A DNA stretch of 64,000 bases from Helichrysum umbraculigerum (GCA_949592205.1 CATIUR010000003.1:143631259-143695258); one strand, 5' to 3'. Positions 24,452 through 36,360 are shown, numbered from the stretch's first letter. Translations and numbers: made by a program. Notes: generated from the sequence alone by a model not told the origin.

Positions 24452-26474
24452 TGTTTGATATCGCTCAAATTATACATGTTTATCAATCGCGATATCATTA
24501 TTTTTACATGTACTTAGGGTTAAAAGCATGAACTTTTGGTACTTAATTGGTTGAAAACTCATTTCAGGTTCAAATGTTGAGAAATGATGAAAAGAGAATG
24601 GAAACGGGACAAGTTTGGAGTTAAAACATGAAAGCTGGTAAAAGAGCCTTTGATCCGCCGGATCACCATGAAGATCCGCCGGATCCTAAGATGGAATTAT
24701 TATATCCGTAGTTGATCCGTTCCTGATCTGGCATATACTCGAGAACACAATCTACATAATTAAGGATCCGCCGGATCATCACCTTGATCCGCCGGATCCT
24801 AAGTGATTTTGTGTATGATCCGTCGATGATCCGGTGGATCATAACATGGACTGGAGCAAAAGTGTAAGGATCCGCCGGATCACAAGGATGATCCGCCGGA
24901 TCAAGAAGGCATTAATTGCGTATTTAAGTTGAACCAGAACTCGACACGTGGGGTAAAATCGATGGATCCGTCGGATCACAAGGATGATCCGCCGGATCCT
25001 TGTCGGTGCCAATAAAAAAACCTACCTATTTCACAGATTTGTTTCCATACGGCTCTTCATTTATTGCACAACCCATTTTTCTCCATCTTCCCAACCAGAA
25101 AATATACGATCTTTGCACGCTCAAAATATTCTGTAAGAGAGAAAAATCACACCCGAGAGAAGAAAGTCAGAGACAAACAGCCTCCATGGAGATTTTTGAT
25201 ATCTCACAATTGATCTTCCTAGCTTTGGTTTTGGTCTATAAAAGGAAACAAAGGATTCAATCAAAAGGGACTTCGGATTACTGGATCTTTTCTGGTAACA
25301 CACTTCACCCGTATCACCACTTTCATTCAAACACCCACTTCATCCATTTCCATCTCTGGAGACGTAGACCACCATTTCAGGAGTTAAAATCATTGTTTCA
25401 ACCATTGAGGAAGCTAATATCACAGTCAAGCAGTTGTATTTTCACTATTTCATTTGGTAATTCTTGTTCCAATAAACTATGAAATTCTATTTGATTGATA
25501 TTATTGCTATGATTATTAGTGTATTTGAGTCCATAATTATGGGCTAAACTACTTATGTTCATCTAGATTAATAACCCTAGTTGTTGGATATACTTATGTG
25601 ATTAGATTGATGCGTATGATAATTTGAAGTTTATCCAAAGAACCATTTGTGTTAAGTTTTATTAATGTTTAATTCAATCAATATATGCTCCATTTAGTGA
25701 CCATCTTATGTTCTTACATATATTTACTAGAAGTGACAATTAGTAATTTGTATGAAACCTCATCAAAGGATTGGATTAAACTGAATAAAAAGTAATGTGG
25801 ATGAATTACATTTAGTGACCATCTTGTGTAATTAATGAATAATACTTCAATTTAGTTTGGTTAATGAATCATGATTAAGATTTATTAATGACTTTGTATT
25901 TTAGTAATCTAAATCAAGTATTTGTCTTGAGATCACAAGGAAATCGATTTATGAAACCACATACGTTAACATCTAATCTAAGCTTTTAAATCCTTGTAAA
26001 TTGGCTTGTTATAATCTAGAATTATTAAGGTGATCAAAGACCCTTGCATCTTATTCTAGATTAAGTGGTTATTTTGTGACCATCATGTAATCCAACTAGT
26101 TAATTTACTTTTATAGCTTATGTCCGTTATTAAAATATCCAACACTAGGGGTAAAAGATCTAGATGAACATACTTCTTTAATTTGTAACAAATCTATCTT
26201 TTAAATTTGTTTTTATTTTGATAGCATCTTCAATATTACAAATTATTGACTGCCTGTCATTAAGAGGCAAAACCCCCAATCTTTATTTGTTTACTATTTT
26301 AGTCGACTATAATCAATTTCATAATCACAATAGCCTATAAAACTGTCTTGTGGACGATACTCGGAATCTTATCCTAGCTATACTACTACACGATAGGTAC
26401 ACTGCCTATGTGTGTAATAGCCATTATCTAGAGTAATTTCCATCTATAAATTTATAATCAGATTTCACACATCA
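24452..26474 (+). repeat. RE2 LTR2 (2,023 bp)
   Basis: Right LTR, ending CACACATCA directly against RE1 sequence at 26475. It exceeds LTR1 by 21 bp, the size of one extra GATCCGCCGGATC unit near 24890. Other differences are scattered single bases. Confidence 0.88.
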
Positions 26475-27054
26475 AGCAATACATTGAAAAAGTGCTTAGC
26501 AGATTCAACATGGATAAAGCTAAAGAGGTTAGTTCCCCTCTTACTATCAACTTTAAGCTAACAGATAGAGATTTCCCTTCTTCAGAGAAGGATGTTGAAG
26601 ATATGGATAGAGTTCCATATGCCTCAGCAGTTGGAAGCTTGATGTATGCTATGGTTTGTACAAGGCCTGACATAGCTCATGCAGTAGGTGTTGTTAGTCG
26701 GTTTATGTCAAATCCGGGTAAGAAGCATTGGGAAGCAGTTAAGTGGATCTTGAGATACTTACGAGGTACTTCCAAATTGGGTATCACATTTGGAAATGGG
26801 AAGCCGATGCTTGTTGGTTATACAGACTCTGATATGGCAGGAAACAAAGATAACATGAAATCCACTTCTGGATATCTGATGACCTTTGCAGGGGGAGCAT
26901 TTTCATGGCAATCAAGATTGCAAAAGTGTGTTGCATTGTCTACAACTGAGGCTGAGTATATGGCAGCAACAGAAGCGTACAAAGAACTATTGTGGCTGAA
27001 AAGGTTTCTACAAGAGCTTGGTTTCAAGCAAGAGCGCTACGTGGTACTTTGTGA
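26475..27054 (+). pseudogene. RE1 RT end and RNase H segment
   Basis: RE1 coding resumes after RE2: the RT C-terminal region (KQYIEKVLSRFNM), then copia RNase H with YTDSDMAG, STSGYLM and STTEAEYMA, up to VVLCD where RE3 is inserted. Compared with typical copia RT, about 65 codons following the YVDD position are absent between 10635 and 26475. Confidence 0.88.
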
Positions 27055-27500
27055 TGTTGGTGCATTTTGTGTGTCAGTCAGTTGGTCAAACTATTGTAAT
27101 TGTCAAAGTCAATTAGTCTGTGTATGTATAGTGTTTAGCGTGTCAACAAAATGTAATTATATACAATATACATAGAGTGCGACGTTGGCTACGTCGCATT
27201 GGGTTGGGCCTGCGACGTTGGGCCTAACGTCGTAGGGCCCAGTAGGTTTGATATAAATAGCGAGTTATACTTCAGATTTAGGGTTGGACGTGGTGAAGAG
27301 TGTGTGAGCCGTTTTTGTGTGTGAGAGAGGAGAAAAACGAGTTAGAGAGTTTGTGTTTGGTGATTGTAATCTTTATTATTCAATTGTGAATATATACAAA
27401 ATATTATATAGAAATCGTTTGTGTTCGTGAATCAATTATCATTTGTTTATCATTATTATTCACCAACGATCCGATCAGGTCTGGCTATATGGGACTAACA
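27055..27500 (+). repeat. RE3 LTR a
   Basis: Begins TGTTGGTGCATTTTG. It agrees closely with LTRs b and c up to about 27230 and again after about 27348, but differs strongly between (TATA and start region), so it is a different subfamily or a mosaic. Its motif cluster is at 27179-27232, with one ACGTCGC changed to ACGTCGT. Confidence 0.85.
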
Positions 27501-28862
27501 ACTGGTATCAGAGCCAGGTTTAAGAATTTGCTGTTTAGGGGGAGTAATTCTGAATATTAAAAATTCTGAATATTTAATTCAGAAATGTGAACAGCAAAAT
27601 TCTTAAGTCTTGAAAAGACGATGGGTTGTGTCTGTAAACAACTTGGGATATGATAGTACATCGGGTGACATGCATAAAAATGGAAATTTTAAGGTTTATG
27701 TTTGATGTGTCAGTAGGTTTATCTGGCATATTTAAAATAGCTTCTATAAACATTGGCTTCATTATATGATGTATCGGTAGGCATGGTACACACCGGTTTG
27801 TGAGTGAGTAAGAAGTAATAATAAAACTTGTCTATTACTTTGAGAAAAATGTTATATGATGTATGACATAAGTCTTAATTGATAAATGGAAGTACTATCA
27901 TACACTGTCATAATTATGTAAATGTAAAATGGGCATATAGTGATAATATGATTATTCGCCTAACTAATGGTGACTATTGTTGTACTCACGTACAGACCTG
28001 AATCCATTAGTTATGCAAATAGTCTCAAACTTGTTATGTTCATACTAAGGGACCCTCTGTTGTACTATGTACAGATCTGGGGCCACTAGTATCTTCATAG
28101 TAGGTTTGATGTATGCCTAAATATAAATATCAAGTGTATGTTACGAGAAAACCGAGATAAACTTGGTCTTGTAATCTCTACCTTGTGTGAATATGCAGTG
28201 TTTGTTTTACTGAAGTTTATCAGTATAGCATATAATAGGTTTCTCAAAATTAATCGTCAAACTAACAATAATAATTAGCTCACAAATACGAATGTAATAT
28301 GTTTAAGTGGACAAACAATACCGATGATCGTCTTGAACTAATTTTTATAAAAGGTGCTTTAAATATGTCAAGTAAATTTAAAGTGGACAAATATACTGAT
28401 GATCGAAATAACACTTACTATTCCCTAATAATTGCATGTTGGCCTGATATGATCCCTAAGCAGACTTAAAACAATCCTATCCCCAATGTTATTTTAATCT
28501 TCGTTCTTTACTTTTCATTTATAAAGAAAAATTCAAAAAGATTTTATTTCTATGTTATTTTCTTCAATATCACATATCTTGTTAAAGTCAAATATTGAAG
28601 ATGTAAAGGATGTCGGTTATTCTCCAAAGATTGTGAAGATAATTCTATCGGAGAAGCTGCTGATGATTGAGAGATGGTCACTGAGTTTGAAGATCTTATT
28701 GTATGATAAATTTGTGTCAGTCACATGAATTTGGACACCAAGATTTCTTTGAAGACCATGCTATCTCAAAGGGGGAGTTTCTGATTGTCAAAGACATGAA
28801 AGAGTTTGTTGATAAAGACTAATTGAAGACTTATTTGACCAAGCTGCTGACAAGGGGGAGTT
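27501..28862 (+). repeat. RE3 deleted internal unit between LTR a and LTR b
   Basis: The primer site (TGGTATCAGAGCC at 27503) is followed at once by the 3' non-coding region found again at about 32727-34067. The leader and gag, over 3 kb, are missing. It has no coding capacity. Confidence 0.85.
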
Positions 28863-29311
28863 TGTTGGTGCATTTTGTGTGTCAGTCAGTTGGTTAAACT
28901 ATTGTAATTGTCAAAGTCAATTAGTCTGTGTATGTATAGTGTTTAGCGTGTCAACAAAATGTAATTATATACAATATACATAGAGTGCGACGTTGGCTAC
29001 GTCGCATTGGGTTGGGCCTGCGACGTTGGGCCTAACGTCGCAGGGCCCAGTAGGTCGATATATATAGTGAGTTAAACCTCAGAATTAGGGTTGGACGTGT
29101 TGGACATAGTGAAATAGTGAGTGAGGCGTTTTCCAGAGAGAGGAGAGGAGAGAACGAGAGTTTGTGTTTGGTGATTGTAATCTTTATTATTCAATTGTGA
29201 ATATATACAAAAGATTATATAGAAATCGTTTGTGTTCGTGAATCAATTATCATTTGTTTATCATTATTATTCACCAACGATCCGATCAGGTCTGGCTATA
29301 CGGGACTATCA
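28863..29311 (+). repeat. RE3 LTR b
   Basis: 449 bp. Two inverted pairs of GCGACGT/ACGTCGC (28987-29042) end 15 bp before the TATA box GATATATATAG (29057-29067). The primer site follows at 29314-29326. Confidence 0.88.
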
Positions 29312-29544
29312 ACTGGTATCAGAGCCGTAGAATCAAGGATTCGTCGGTTTCGGATCGTTATTTTGGGTGTTCTCGATTGATTCGCGAAGGTATTAATTGT
29401 TATTAATCGTTTCTAAGTTGATTTTCTTGATTAAGATCGATTTCTGGAGGTGTTTTTGGGTTAGATCGACGTTTGGTTTTCGAAATTTCGTTAGGGTTTC
29501 GAAAATTTTCGATTTTTAGGGTTTCTGGCCGCTGCAGCCCGACT

Positions 29545-29793
29545 GTGCGACGTCACCTGCGACGTCGTTTGCGACGTAACTGATTTTGACTTTAATTAGT
29601 CTTTGCGACGTTACCTGCGACGTCGTTATTTTGACCTTAAGTGGTTACTGCGACGTAGGTTGCGACGTCGCTTGTTTCTGCGACGTTACTAGCGACGTTG
29701 GATTGCGACGTTGGATTGCGACGTTATACGCTACGTCGCATTTTCGATTCTTAATTGAGTCATCGGACTTCTGCGACGTACCGCTGCGACGTT
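29545..29793 (+). repeat. RE3 leader motif cluster (GCGACGT)
   Basis: About thirteen GCGACGT words in one orientation, plus ACGTCGC, within 250 bp of the untranslated leader. Several are preceded by T or CT. The same word makes inverted pairs in the LTR. Confidence 0.9.
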
Positions 29794-30104
29794 GCTATTT
29801 TTCTGTGACATTAACATCGTTCTAGTTTCGTAAAAAAAAAAAAAAGTTTCGAAATTTTTTTTGCGTTTTCAAATTTTTTCTATAGGCTTAAAACTGTTCA
29901 ATTTTAGTCTGGAAAAAGTTTCATTTTACCTGGCCAATTTTTGACGTTTTCGGACGAAATTTTGGCGGGAAAAACGCGAAAATTTTGTAATTTCAACTTT
30001 TGTTTTTAGGCTTAGAATAGCTTCATTTTAGTGTCGGAAAAGTTTCGCTACACTCTGTCGGTTTTTGAAATTTTCGAATTCAATTTTGGAGGGAAAATTC
30101 GGAT

Positions 30105-32399
30105 ATGGCTTTTGGTGCGAAAACGCCTCCTTCTACATCTTTGTTCTATAGTGATTTTGCGAGTTGGAAGATTAAGTTATGCAATTTCATTGAATACAAA
30201 GATCCAAATCTGTGGAATTGGTTTAACACCATTGATCTATATGAGCAACCAAGACTCGATGGGGTGCTTAAATCAAGAGCACAAATGTCCGTCAAGGAAC
30301 GAGCAGAGTTTGATAAAGACAATAGAGCATATGAGATGATTACCAAGTGTTTGCCAGAAGTTGTGATTAATGAATTTAAAAATCAAGCAACTTCTATAAG
30401 TTTATGGGATGCTCTTATAGCGGCTTACGATCAAAAGGAAAAGAAGTCAGAGGCTAATATTCAAGTTCCTAGTCTAAATGATATTTCCAGATCTACTTCC
30501 AACTCAGCAGCATCTACTTCTACTAGCACTTCATATGCTTCCTATACTTCTCATACAGCTCCTTCAAAGGCTACTGAGGATCATGCTACAATCTTTGCAG
30601 CTTTCCTCAACTCTTATGAGACTTTCCTTTCAAAGAAGGCTAGTACTCTACAGCTTACTGAAGAAGACTTTGAACAGATTGATTCTGATGATCTCGAGCA
30701 GATGGACATCAAATGGAGTATGGCCATGATAACCCAAAGAACCAAGAAGTTTCTTCAAAGAACGGGTAGAAAAGACCTGGATGATGACGGTGATACAGGT
30801 CTTGGTTTTAATAAAAGCAAGGTGAAATACAAAATCTGTCAGACTCATGGACACTTTGCTAAGGAATGTCTGAAGGAAAAGTGTCCTCCATCTGGATTCA
30901 CTACACCTTCAGCACCCACGACTCCAGAGAAGAACACAACACCACAGGCGATGGCGGTGTTTAATCCAGGAACGTTTGATTTTAGTGCACTTCAAGGAGA
31001 GGTTCAACACAGTGCGCTTTTGGCAAAAATACATGAGGTACATGATGAACCTAAGGTACCCATAAACTGTGTTTCCTGTTTTACATTGACTGAATCTCTT
31101 GAGACTTATCAATATGACAATTTAGAGTTGCGAAACAAGGTTGTCAAACTTACTGAATCAAACAATTTTCTTAAAGCTAATGAGAAACTTTATGATAACA
31201 AAATTGAGGCATATAAGTTAGACACACAAACTTATAAAGCAAAAGTCTTTAGTCAATAAGATGCAATTAATAGTTATCTTGCTGAAATTGAATTGTTGAA
31301 TAAAGAGCTTTCTGATTTAAAAAGTGAGTACGATAACCATAAAAGCAAAATTTTAGGTTCTTCATCTGCAACTTTTGTCTTTAATGAAATCGTTAATAAG
31401 CAAGGGACAGGCGGTAAAAAGAAGGCAGGACTTGGTTATAATCAAGTACCACCACCTTCCCACGCCGAATACTGTCCTACGCCTGTTAAGGAAGGTCTTG
31501 AAGAGATTCCAGTTGATTATATGAAGCTTTATGGTATTAAAGCTAAAGAAGCTAAGCAAAACAAACAGGGAAAGGAGAAAACCATAAGGCAAGAGTATCC
31601 TTTACCTAAGTTTGTTAAGTCTGATAGTGCACCTCCAGTTCGTGTTGAGGAGGTCGTTGAGGTAGAAGATATACCTGAAGAGTCTACTATTAAGGTTGAG
31701 AAAATAAATGTCAAACCTGAAAATTTCATCATTACAACTGAAAATGATGATTATTTTAAATGCAAAGGCAAAGCTAAGGTTGACAATGAATCCTCAAAAG
31801 TTGTAATTGATAAATCTGAAAAGAATAAACCTTCAAAATCAACTAACTCAACCTCAGGAACATCTACTTCAACATGTCCACCTAAGAGTGCATGTTCAAC
31901 AAATGTTCCTGGTCATAGACCTTCTGTGTATTGTCCTCCACCAAAACGATTTGAGGGAACCCATTGGAATAAATCTTTTGTGGAGTGTCGTTCTTGTTAT
32001 CGTTGTGGTCAACAGGGCCATATTATTAGGGATTGTCGGTTGTTATCCCTAGATAGGTTTGGTAGAGAGATGCCAAGAACTTCCTCTTTCAGGAATTCTT
32101 TTTCAAAATCTTTTTCAAGGCGTCGTTCGTATTCGCCTGTATCTAGTTGTGCATCAAACTCTCCAAAACCTATGGCAAGAGTAAACAAAGTTGTGCCCAT
32201 TAGACCTCAAGTTCAACAGCACAACATTGTTGAAAACAACTCATCTGAACCTACAAAGGTTTGGAAACCCAAATCCACAAACAACGCATCAATGAAATCT
32301 TCTGAGTTTTTAAAATATCATAAACTCATTGATGTGATGATTTTGGATGTTTGTGGACAACCCAAGTCTATCAAGGCTTGGGTGCCCCATAAATACTAA
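30105..32399 (+). pseudogene. RE3 gag protein, one nonsense codon
   Basis: One frame of 765 codons with a single TAA at 31257-31259 inside a predicted coiled coil (roughly residues 340-410). The N-terminal part (SDFASWKIKLCNFIEY onwards) is a copia gag fold. A degenerate knuckle (YKICQTHGHFAKEC, first Cys replaced by Tyr) follows near residue 245, and an intact CCHC knuckle CYRCGQQGHIIRDC lies near residue 640, with basic Ser/Arg-rich sequence after it. The layout recalls large SIRE/Maximus-type gags. RE4 encodes a decayed relative. No pol follows. Confidence 0.82.
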
Positions 32400-34067
32400 T
32401 GTTTAATTGTTTGTGGTGGTGCAGTCAGGTTATTGAAAGCTAACATTTTTAGTGACTGCATGGATGTGGATATTGTTGGAAGAATGCGATGATGAGTTGT
32501 GATTTGGATGAGTATATTGAAGTTTTGAGGTGGTAAAAGCGTTAAAAGGATTTGATTTGACTTGATATGTGATTTTGAAATTTTTTTTTAAATTAAATTA
32601 TTAGTACAACAGCCATTCTTTATACTTTTTAGTATTAAAGAAATGCAATGTTGCGAAATTTATTCAATAAAAAAAAATACAAAAATATGTTTAATGTTTA
32701 AGGGGAGTATTTTTTGGATTGGATATAAGAATTTGCTGTTCAGGGGGAGTAATTCTGAATATTAAAAATTCTGATTATTTAATTCAGAAATGTGAACAGC
32801 AAGATTCTTAAGTCTTGAAAAGATGATGGGTTATGTCTGTAAACAACTTGGGATATGATAGTACATCGGGTGACATGCATAAAAATGGAAATTTTAAGGT
32901 TTATGTTTGATGTGTCAGTAGGTTTATCTGGCATATTTAAAATAGCTTCTATAAACATTGGCTTCATTATATGATGTATCGGTAGGCATGGTACACACCG
33001 GTTTGTGAGTGAGTAAGAAGTAATAATAAAACTTGTCTATTACTTTGAGAAAAATGTTATATGATGTATGACATAAGTCTTAATTGATAAATGGAAGTAC
33101 TATCATACACTGTCATAATTATGTAAATGTAAAATGGGCATATAGTGATAATATGATTATTCGCCTAACTAATGGTGACTATTGTTGTACTCACGTACAG
33201 ACCTGAATCCATTAGTTATGCAAATAGTCTCAAACTTGTTATGTTCATACTAAGGGACCCTCTGTTGTACTATGTACAGATCTGGGGCCACTAGTATCTT
33301 CATAGTAGGTTTGATGTATGCCTAAATATAAATATCAAGTGTATGTTACGAGAAAACCGAGATAAACTTGGTCTTGTAATCTCTACCTTGTGTGAATATG
33401 CAGTGTTTGTTTTACTGAAGTTTATCAGTATAGCATATAATAGGTTTCTCAAAATTAATCGTCAAACTAACAATAATAATTAGCTCACAAATACGAATGT
33501 AATATGTTTAAGTGGACAAACAATACCGATGATCGTCTTGAACTAATTTTTATAAAAGGTGCTTTAAATATGTCAAGTAAATTTAAAGTGGACAAATATA
33601 CTGATGATCGAAATAACACTTACTATTCCCTAATAATTGCATGTTGGCCTGATATGATCCCTAAGCAGACTTAAAACAATCCTATCCCCAATGTTATTTT
33701 AATCTTCGTTCTTTACTTTTCATTTATAAAGAAAAATTCAAAAAGATTTTATTTCTATGTTATTTTCTTCAATATCACATATCTTGTTAAAGTCAAATAT
33801 TGAAGATGTAAAGGATGTCGGTTATTCTCCAAAGATTGTGAAGATAATTCTATCGGAGAAGCTGCTGATGATTGAGAGATGGTCACTGAGTTTGAAGATC
33901 TTATTGTATGATAAATTTGTGTCAGTCACATGAATTTGGACACCAAGATTTCTTTGAAGACCATGCTATCTCAAAGGGGGAGTTTCTGATTGTCAAAGAC
34001 ATGAAAGAGTTTGTTGATAAAGACTAATTGAAGACTTATTTGACCAAGCTGCTGACAAGGGGGAGTT
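32400..34067 (+). other. RE3 3' non-coding region
   Basis: No pol gene. It contains repeated TGTAC-loop-GTACA hairpins (near 33183 and 33265), two copies of a GTGGACAAA box (near 33511 and 33588), and the polypurine tract AAGGGGGAGTT before LTR c. The hairpins and boxes are shared with RE4 although the sequences between have diverged. Confidence 0.6.
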
Positions 34068-34516
34068 TGTTGGTGCATTTTGTGTGTCAGTCAGTTGGTT
34101 AAACTATTGTAATTGTCAAAGTCAATTAGTCTGTGTATGTATAGTGTTTAGCGTGTCAACAAAATGTAATTATATACAATATACATAGAGTGCGACGTTG
34201 GCTACGTCGCATTGGGTTGGGCCTGCGACGTTGGGCCTAACGTCGCAGGGCCCAGTAGGTCGATATATATAGTGAGTTAAACCTCAGAATTAGGGTTGGA
34301 CGTGTTGGACATAGTGAAATAGTGAGTGAGGCGTTTTCCAGAGAGAGGAGAGGAGAGAACGAGAGTTTGTGTTTGGTGATTGTAATCTTTATTATTCAAT
34401 TGTGAATATATACAAAAGATTATATAGAAATCGTTTGTGTTCGTGAATCAATTATCATTTGTTTATCATTATTATTCACCAACGATCCGATCAGGTCTGG
34501 CTATATGGGACTATCA
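34068..34516 (+). repeat. RE3 LTR c
   Basis: 449 bp, practically identical to LTR b. It has the GCGACGT inverted pairs at 34192-34247 and a TATA box at about 34262-34272. It ends CTATCA, followed by the TGTGA target duplication. Confidence 0.88.
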
Positions 34517-34746
34517 TGTGATAATGAGAGTGCAATTCATCTTGCTAAGAATTCTATATTCCACAAGCGAACAAAACATATTGATGTGCGGTATCATTGG
34601 ATTAGAGATTGTCTTGAAGATGGTTTATTTGAACTTGATAAAGTTCATACCGATGATAATGGTTCCGATATGTTGACAAAGGCTTTAGCAAGGGAGAAGC
34701 TCAAGGTTTGTTGCTCGATCGCCGGGATGGCGACCTCTTCCTCATA
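34517..34746 (+). pseudogene. RE1 C-terminal RNase H segment
   Basis: RE1 coding resumes in frame after RE3: DNESAIHLAKN, then TKHIDVRYHWIRD and DMLTKAL, the usual end of copia polyproteins, with a stop at 34744-34746. The polypurine tract GGAAAGGGGGAG follows and then the 3' LTR. Confidence 0.88.
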
Positions 34747-34764
34747 ATCGGAAAGGGGGAGATT

Positions 34765-35490
34765 TGTTGGGTTTTATTTGGGTTTCCAAATATGAGGAAG
34801 AGTTAGAGCCCAACAAATTAGGCCAAATACAAGATCCATTTAGTCTTGTATACTATGGCTTTTATAATGAGAGTTTGTAGCCACTTTTACGTAAGAGAGA
34901 AAAAGAAAAAGAGTGAGAAACACATATTCCCGGTTTTGTGTACAGCAGCTCAGAAAACAGTCGATCCCCGGATATTCAACCGTCGGATCGTTCTCATTTT
35001 TGGACAGTGTCTTCCTGACATCTGGGCCAACGTTTTAACCGTTCAGTTTTTCATTCTGAGCTCTGAAAGTCGAGTTATAGCTGCTGGAACAGAGGGCAGA
35101 ATTTTGGTGAAGTTATTCCTCTTTTGTCTTTAGATTAATTCCATACTTGTTGATGTTATTGTTCAAGAGTATGATGATTATTGTATACCTCTAGTGTATC
35201 TAGAGAAGACCCGTTGTATTACTCTCTTGTTGGTATTAGTGGATTTTAAGTGGCCTACGGGTCCCGTGGTTTTTACTCTCGCCTTGAGAGGTTTTCCACG
35301 CAAAAAGTTTTGTGTTCTTTGTGTGTTCTTGCTTATTATTATTTTTTTTGTTGATTGAGGGCTGATTTAGATTGAATTTGGTGTGCCCTAATTGTTTGCA
35401 TCCTCATTGGTTCATACGGGTCGGGAAAGTATTGTCAAACAAGGGTTTAATTCCGCATTTGTGTTTACCGTTGTGACTTATTTCCCATCA
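34765..35490 (+). repeat. RE1 3' LTR (726 bp)
   Basis: Matches the 5' LTR with about ten substitutions and short length changes in a T-run. It ends CCCATCA, followed by AATAG and host sequence of unit A. Confidence 0.9.
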
Positions 35491-35671
35491 AATAGAATTT
35501 GCAACGATGGATAAGTAGATAAAATTATGATCCCGAAAGATAGTTTTTAATTTAACATTGAACGTAATAGTAGATAGCGAATGCCCAACACTCGTAGTGT
35601 AGGAAATTGGAAGTCAGCATTCAAACCTTAAAAGGGCTTCTGCAACTAATGTCGTCCAACAACATTCATTT

Positions 35672-36005
35672 GACACGTTTCATCACAGTCTCGATCAAGA
35701 ACCGCAGTTGAGTCCACCAATCTTTTGACAATAACCTTCAAATTTGCAGTAGACTGGACTCTGAGCTCATATGCCTCCACCAGTGAGGCATCTGGAATGC
35801 CGTGCAAATGAGTAACATCAATCACTCCTTCATCTTCAATAAGGAAGCTTAGTTTACGACCGTGCTATCGCCTTAAGAAAATTTTTCTGACCACTCATCA
35901 GATTGTTTCTTATAACACCAAAAGAAGTGTTGCATGTGTAGAAAGATGACACCTTCTCCATTTCCAAGATTTTGTTAACCCACTCTATAAACCTTGTTTT
36001 CACTT
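35672..36005 (-). pseudogene. DRP-A3 pseudogene (effector-domain fragment)
   Basis: Minus-strand remnant of the gene preserved as DRP-B3 (63298-64000). The flank from 35496 aligns with unit B at 63080. The last ~190 bp of coding sequence are deleted near 35672. An extra base near 35865 (CGTGCTATCGCC against CGTGCATCGCC) shifts the frame, and homology stops near 36005. No functional product is possible. Confidence 0.82.
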
Positions 36006-36125
36006 TGATACGATCTTATGATACCGATCCGATTTTACGATCCCGATCCGATCTTACGAGTCCGATTCAATCTTATGATTACGATCTTGTAAAGGAAAAA
36101 ACGATCGTAAGTACGATCCGATCCT
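36006..36125. repeat. Degenerate CGATC tandem stretch
   Basis: About ten irregular copies of words such as CGATCCGATC, ACGATCTT and ACGATCCC directly after the broken end of DRP-A3. It looks like a decayed short tandem repeat, and its origin is not recognised. Confidence 0.55.
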
Positions 36126-36360
36126 TTGGTTGAATCACTTTAGCAAAATGAAATAGGTCATACATATTTTTGGTTAATGAGATAAGATATAATATTATAG
36201 TTAAAAGACCCTTTTACTATTCAAAATCTCTTGATACGTTAAACTATCATGAGTTGATGGAAAATTTACACAAAAGCACTTCTTAATATCATGATAAATT
36301 GCTCATTTAGTTTGTGAATTGATTATATAAGGTAATAAAATAATATTCATACACCCAATG
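36126..36360. other. AT-rich intergenic sequence
   Basis: No gene or repeat is recognised. It ends with CAATG, the left flank of the solo LTR. Confidence 0.4.

Larger units (their letters stand above)
10631..26474 (+). mobile_element. RE2: Athila-type Ty3/gypsy retrotransposon, partial tandem
   Basis: Order: copy of the 3' internal region (10631-12237), LTR1 (12238-14239), PBS, gag-pol (14435-19819), a second gene of the ATHILA ORF family (about 21152-22615), 3' internal region again (22845-24451), LTR2 (24452-26474). Polymerase type, Asp-tRNA PBS, long LTRs and the extra downstream ORF all point to the Athila clade. The two LTRs differ at only about six bases besides one 21 bp indel, so it is young. 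The left end is an internal fragment rather than an LTR, and about 65 codons of RE1 are missing at the junction, so this is not a simple integration. Confidence 0.88.
27055..34516 (+). mobile_element. RE3: gag-only copia-related element with three LTRs
   Basis: LTRs at 27055-27500 (a), 28863-29311 (b) and 34068-34516 (c); perfect TGTGA target duplication at 27050-27054 and 34517-34521 inside RE1 RNase H. Each of LTRs a and b is followed by an initiator-Met PBS, and LTRs b and c are preceded by the tract AAGGGGGAGTT. Only gag is encoded; there is no protease, integrase or RT. It therefore fits non-autonomous TR-GAG elements, probably mobilised by a copia relative. LTRs b and c differ at about one base, so it is very young; LTR a is more diverged near its TATA region. 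Confidence 0.88.
6830..35490 (+). mobile_element. RE1: Ty1/copia retrotransposon carrying two nested elements
   Basis: The outer element is bounded by LTRs 6830-7553 and 34765-35490 (both TG..CA). It has an initiator-Met tRNA PBS at 7557 and a polypurine tract before the 3' LTR. Its own sequence lies in 6830-10634, 26475-27054 and 34517-35490; the rest is RE2 and RE3. Flanks are GATAG on the left and AATAG on the right, a one-mismatch target duplication. Unit B shows the same host sequence without the insertion near 63080. About ten single-base differences between the two LTRs (roughly 1.3%, by eye) make it older than its nested guests. The polyprotein has three in-frame stops, so it is dead. 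Confidence 0.92.

Noticed and set aside
29586..29825. 79-codon frame over the RE3 leader cluster
   Set aside because: It is produced by the GCGACGT repeats themselves (a Cys/Asp-Val pattern) and lies upstream of gag.
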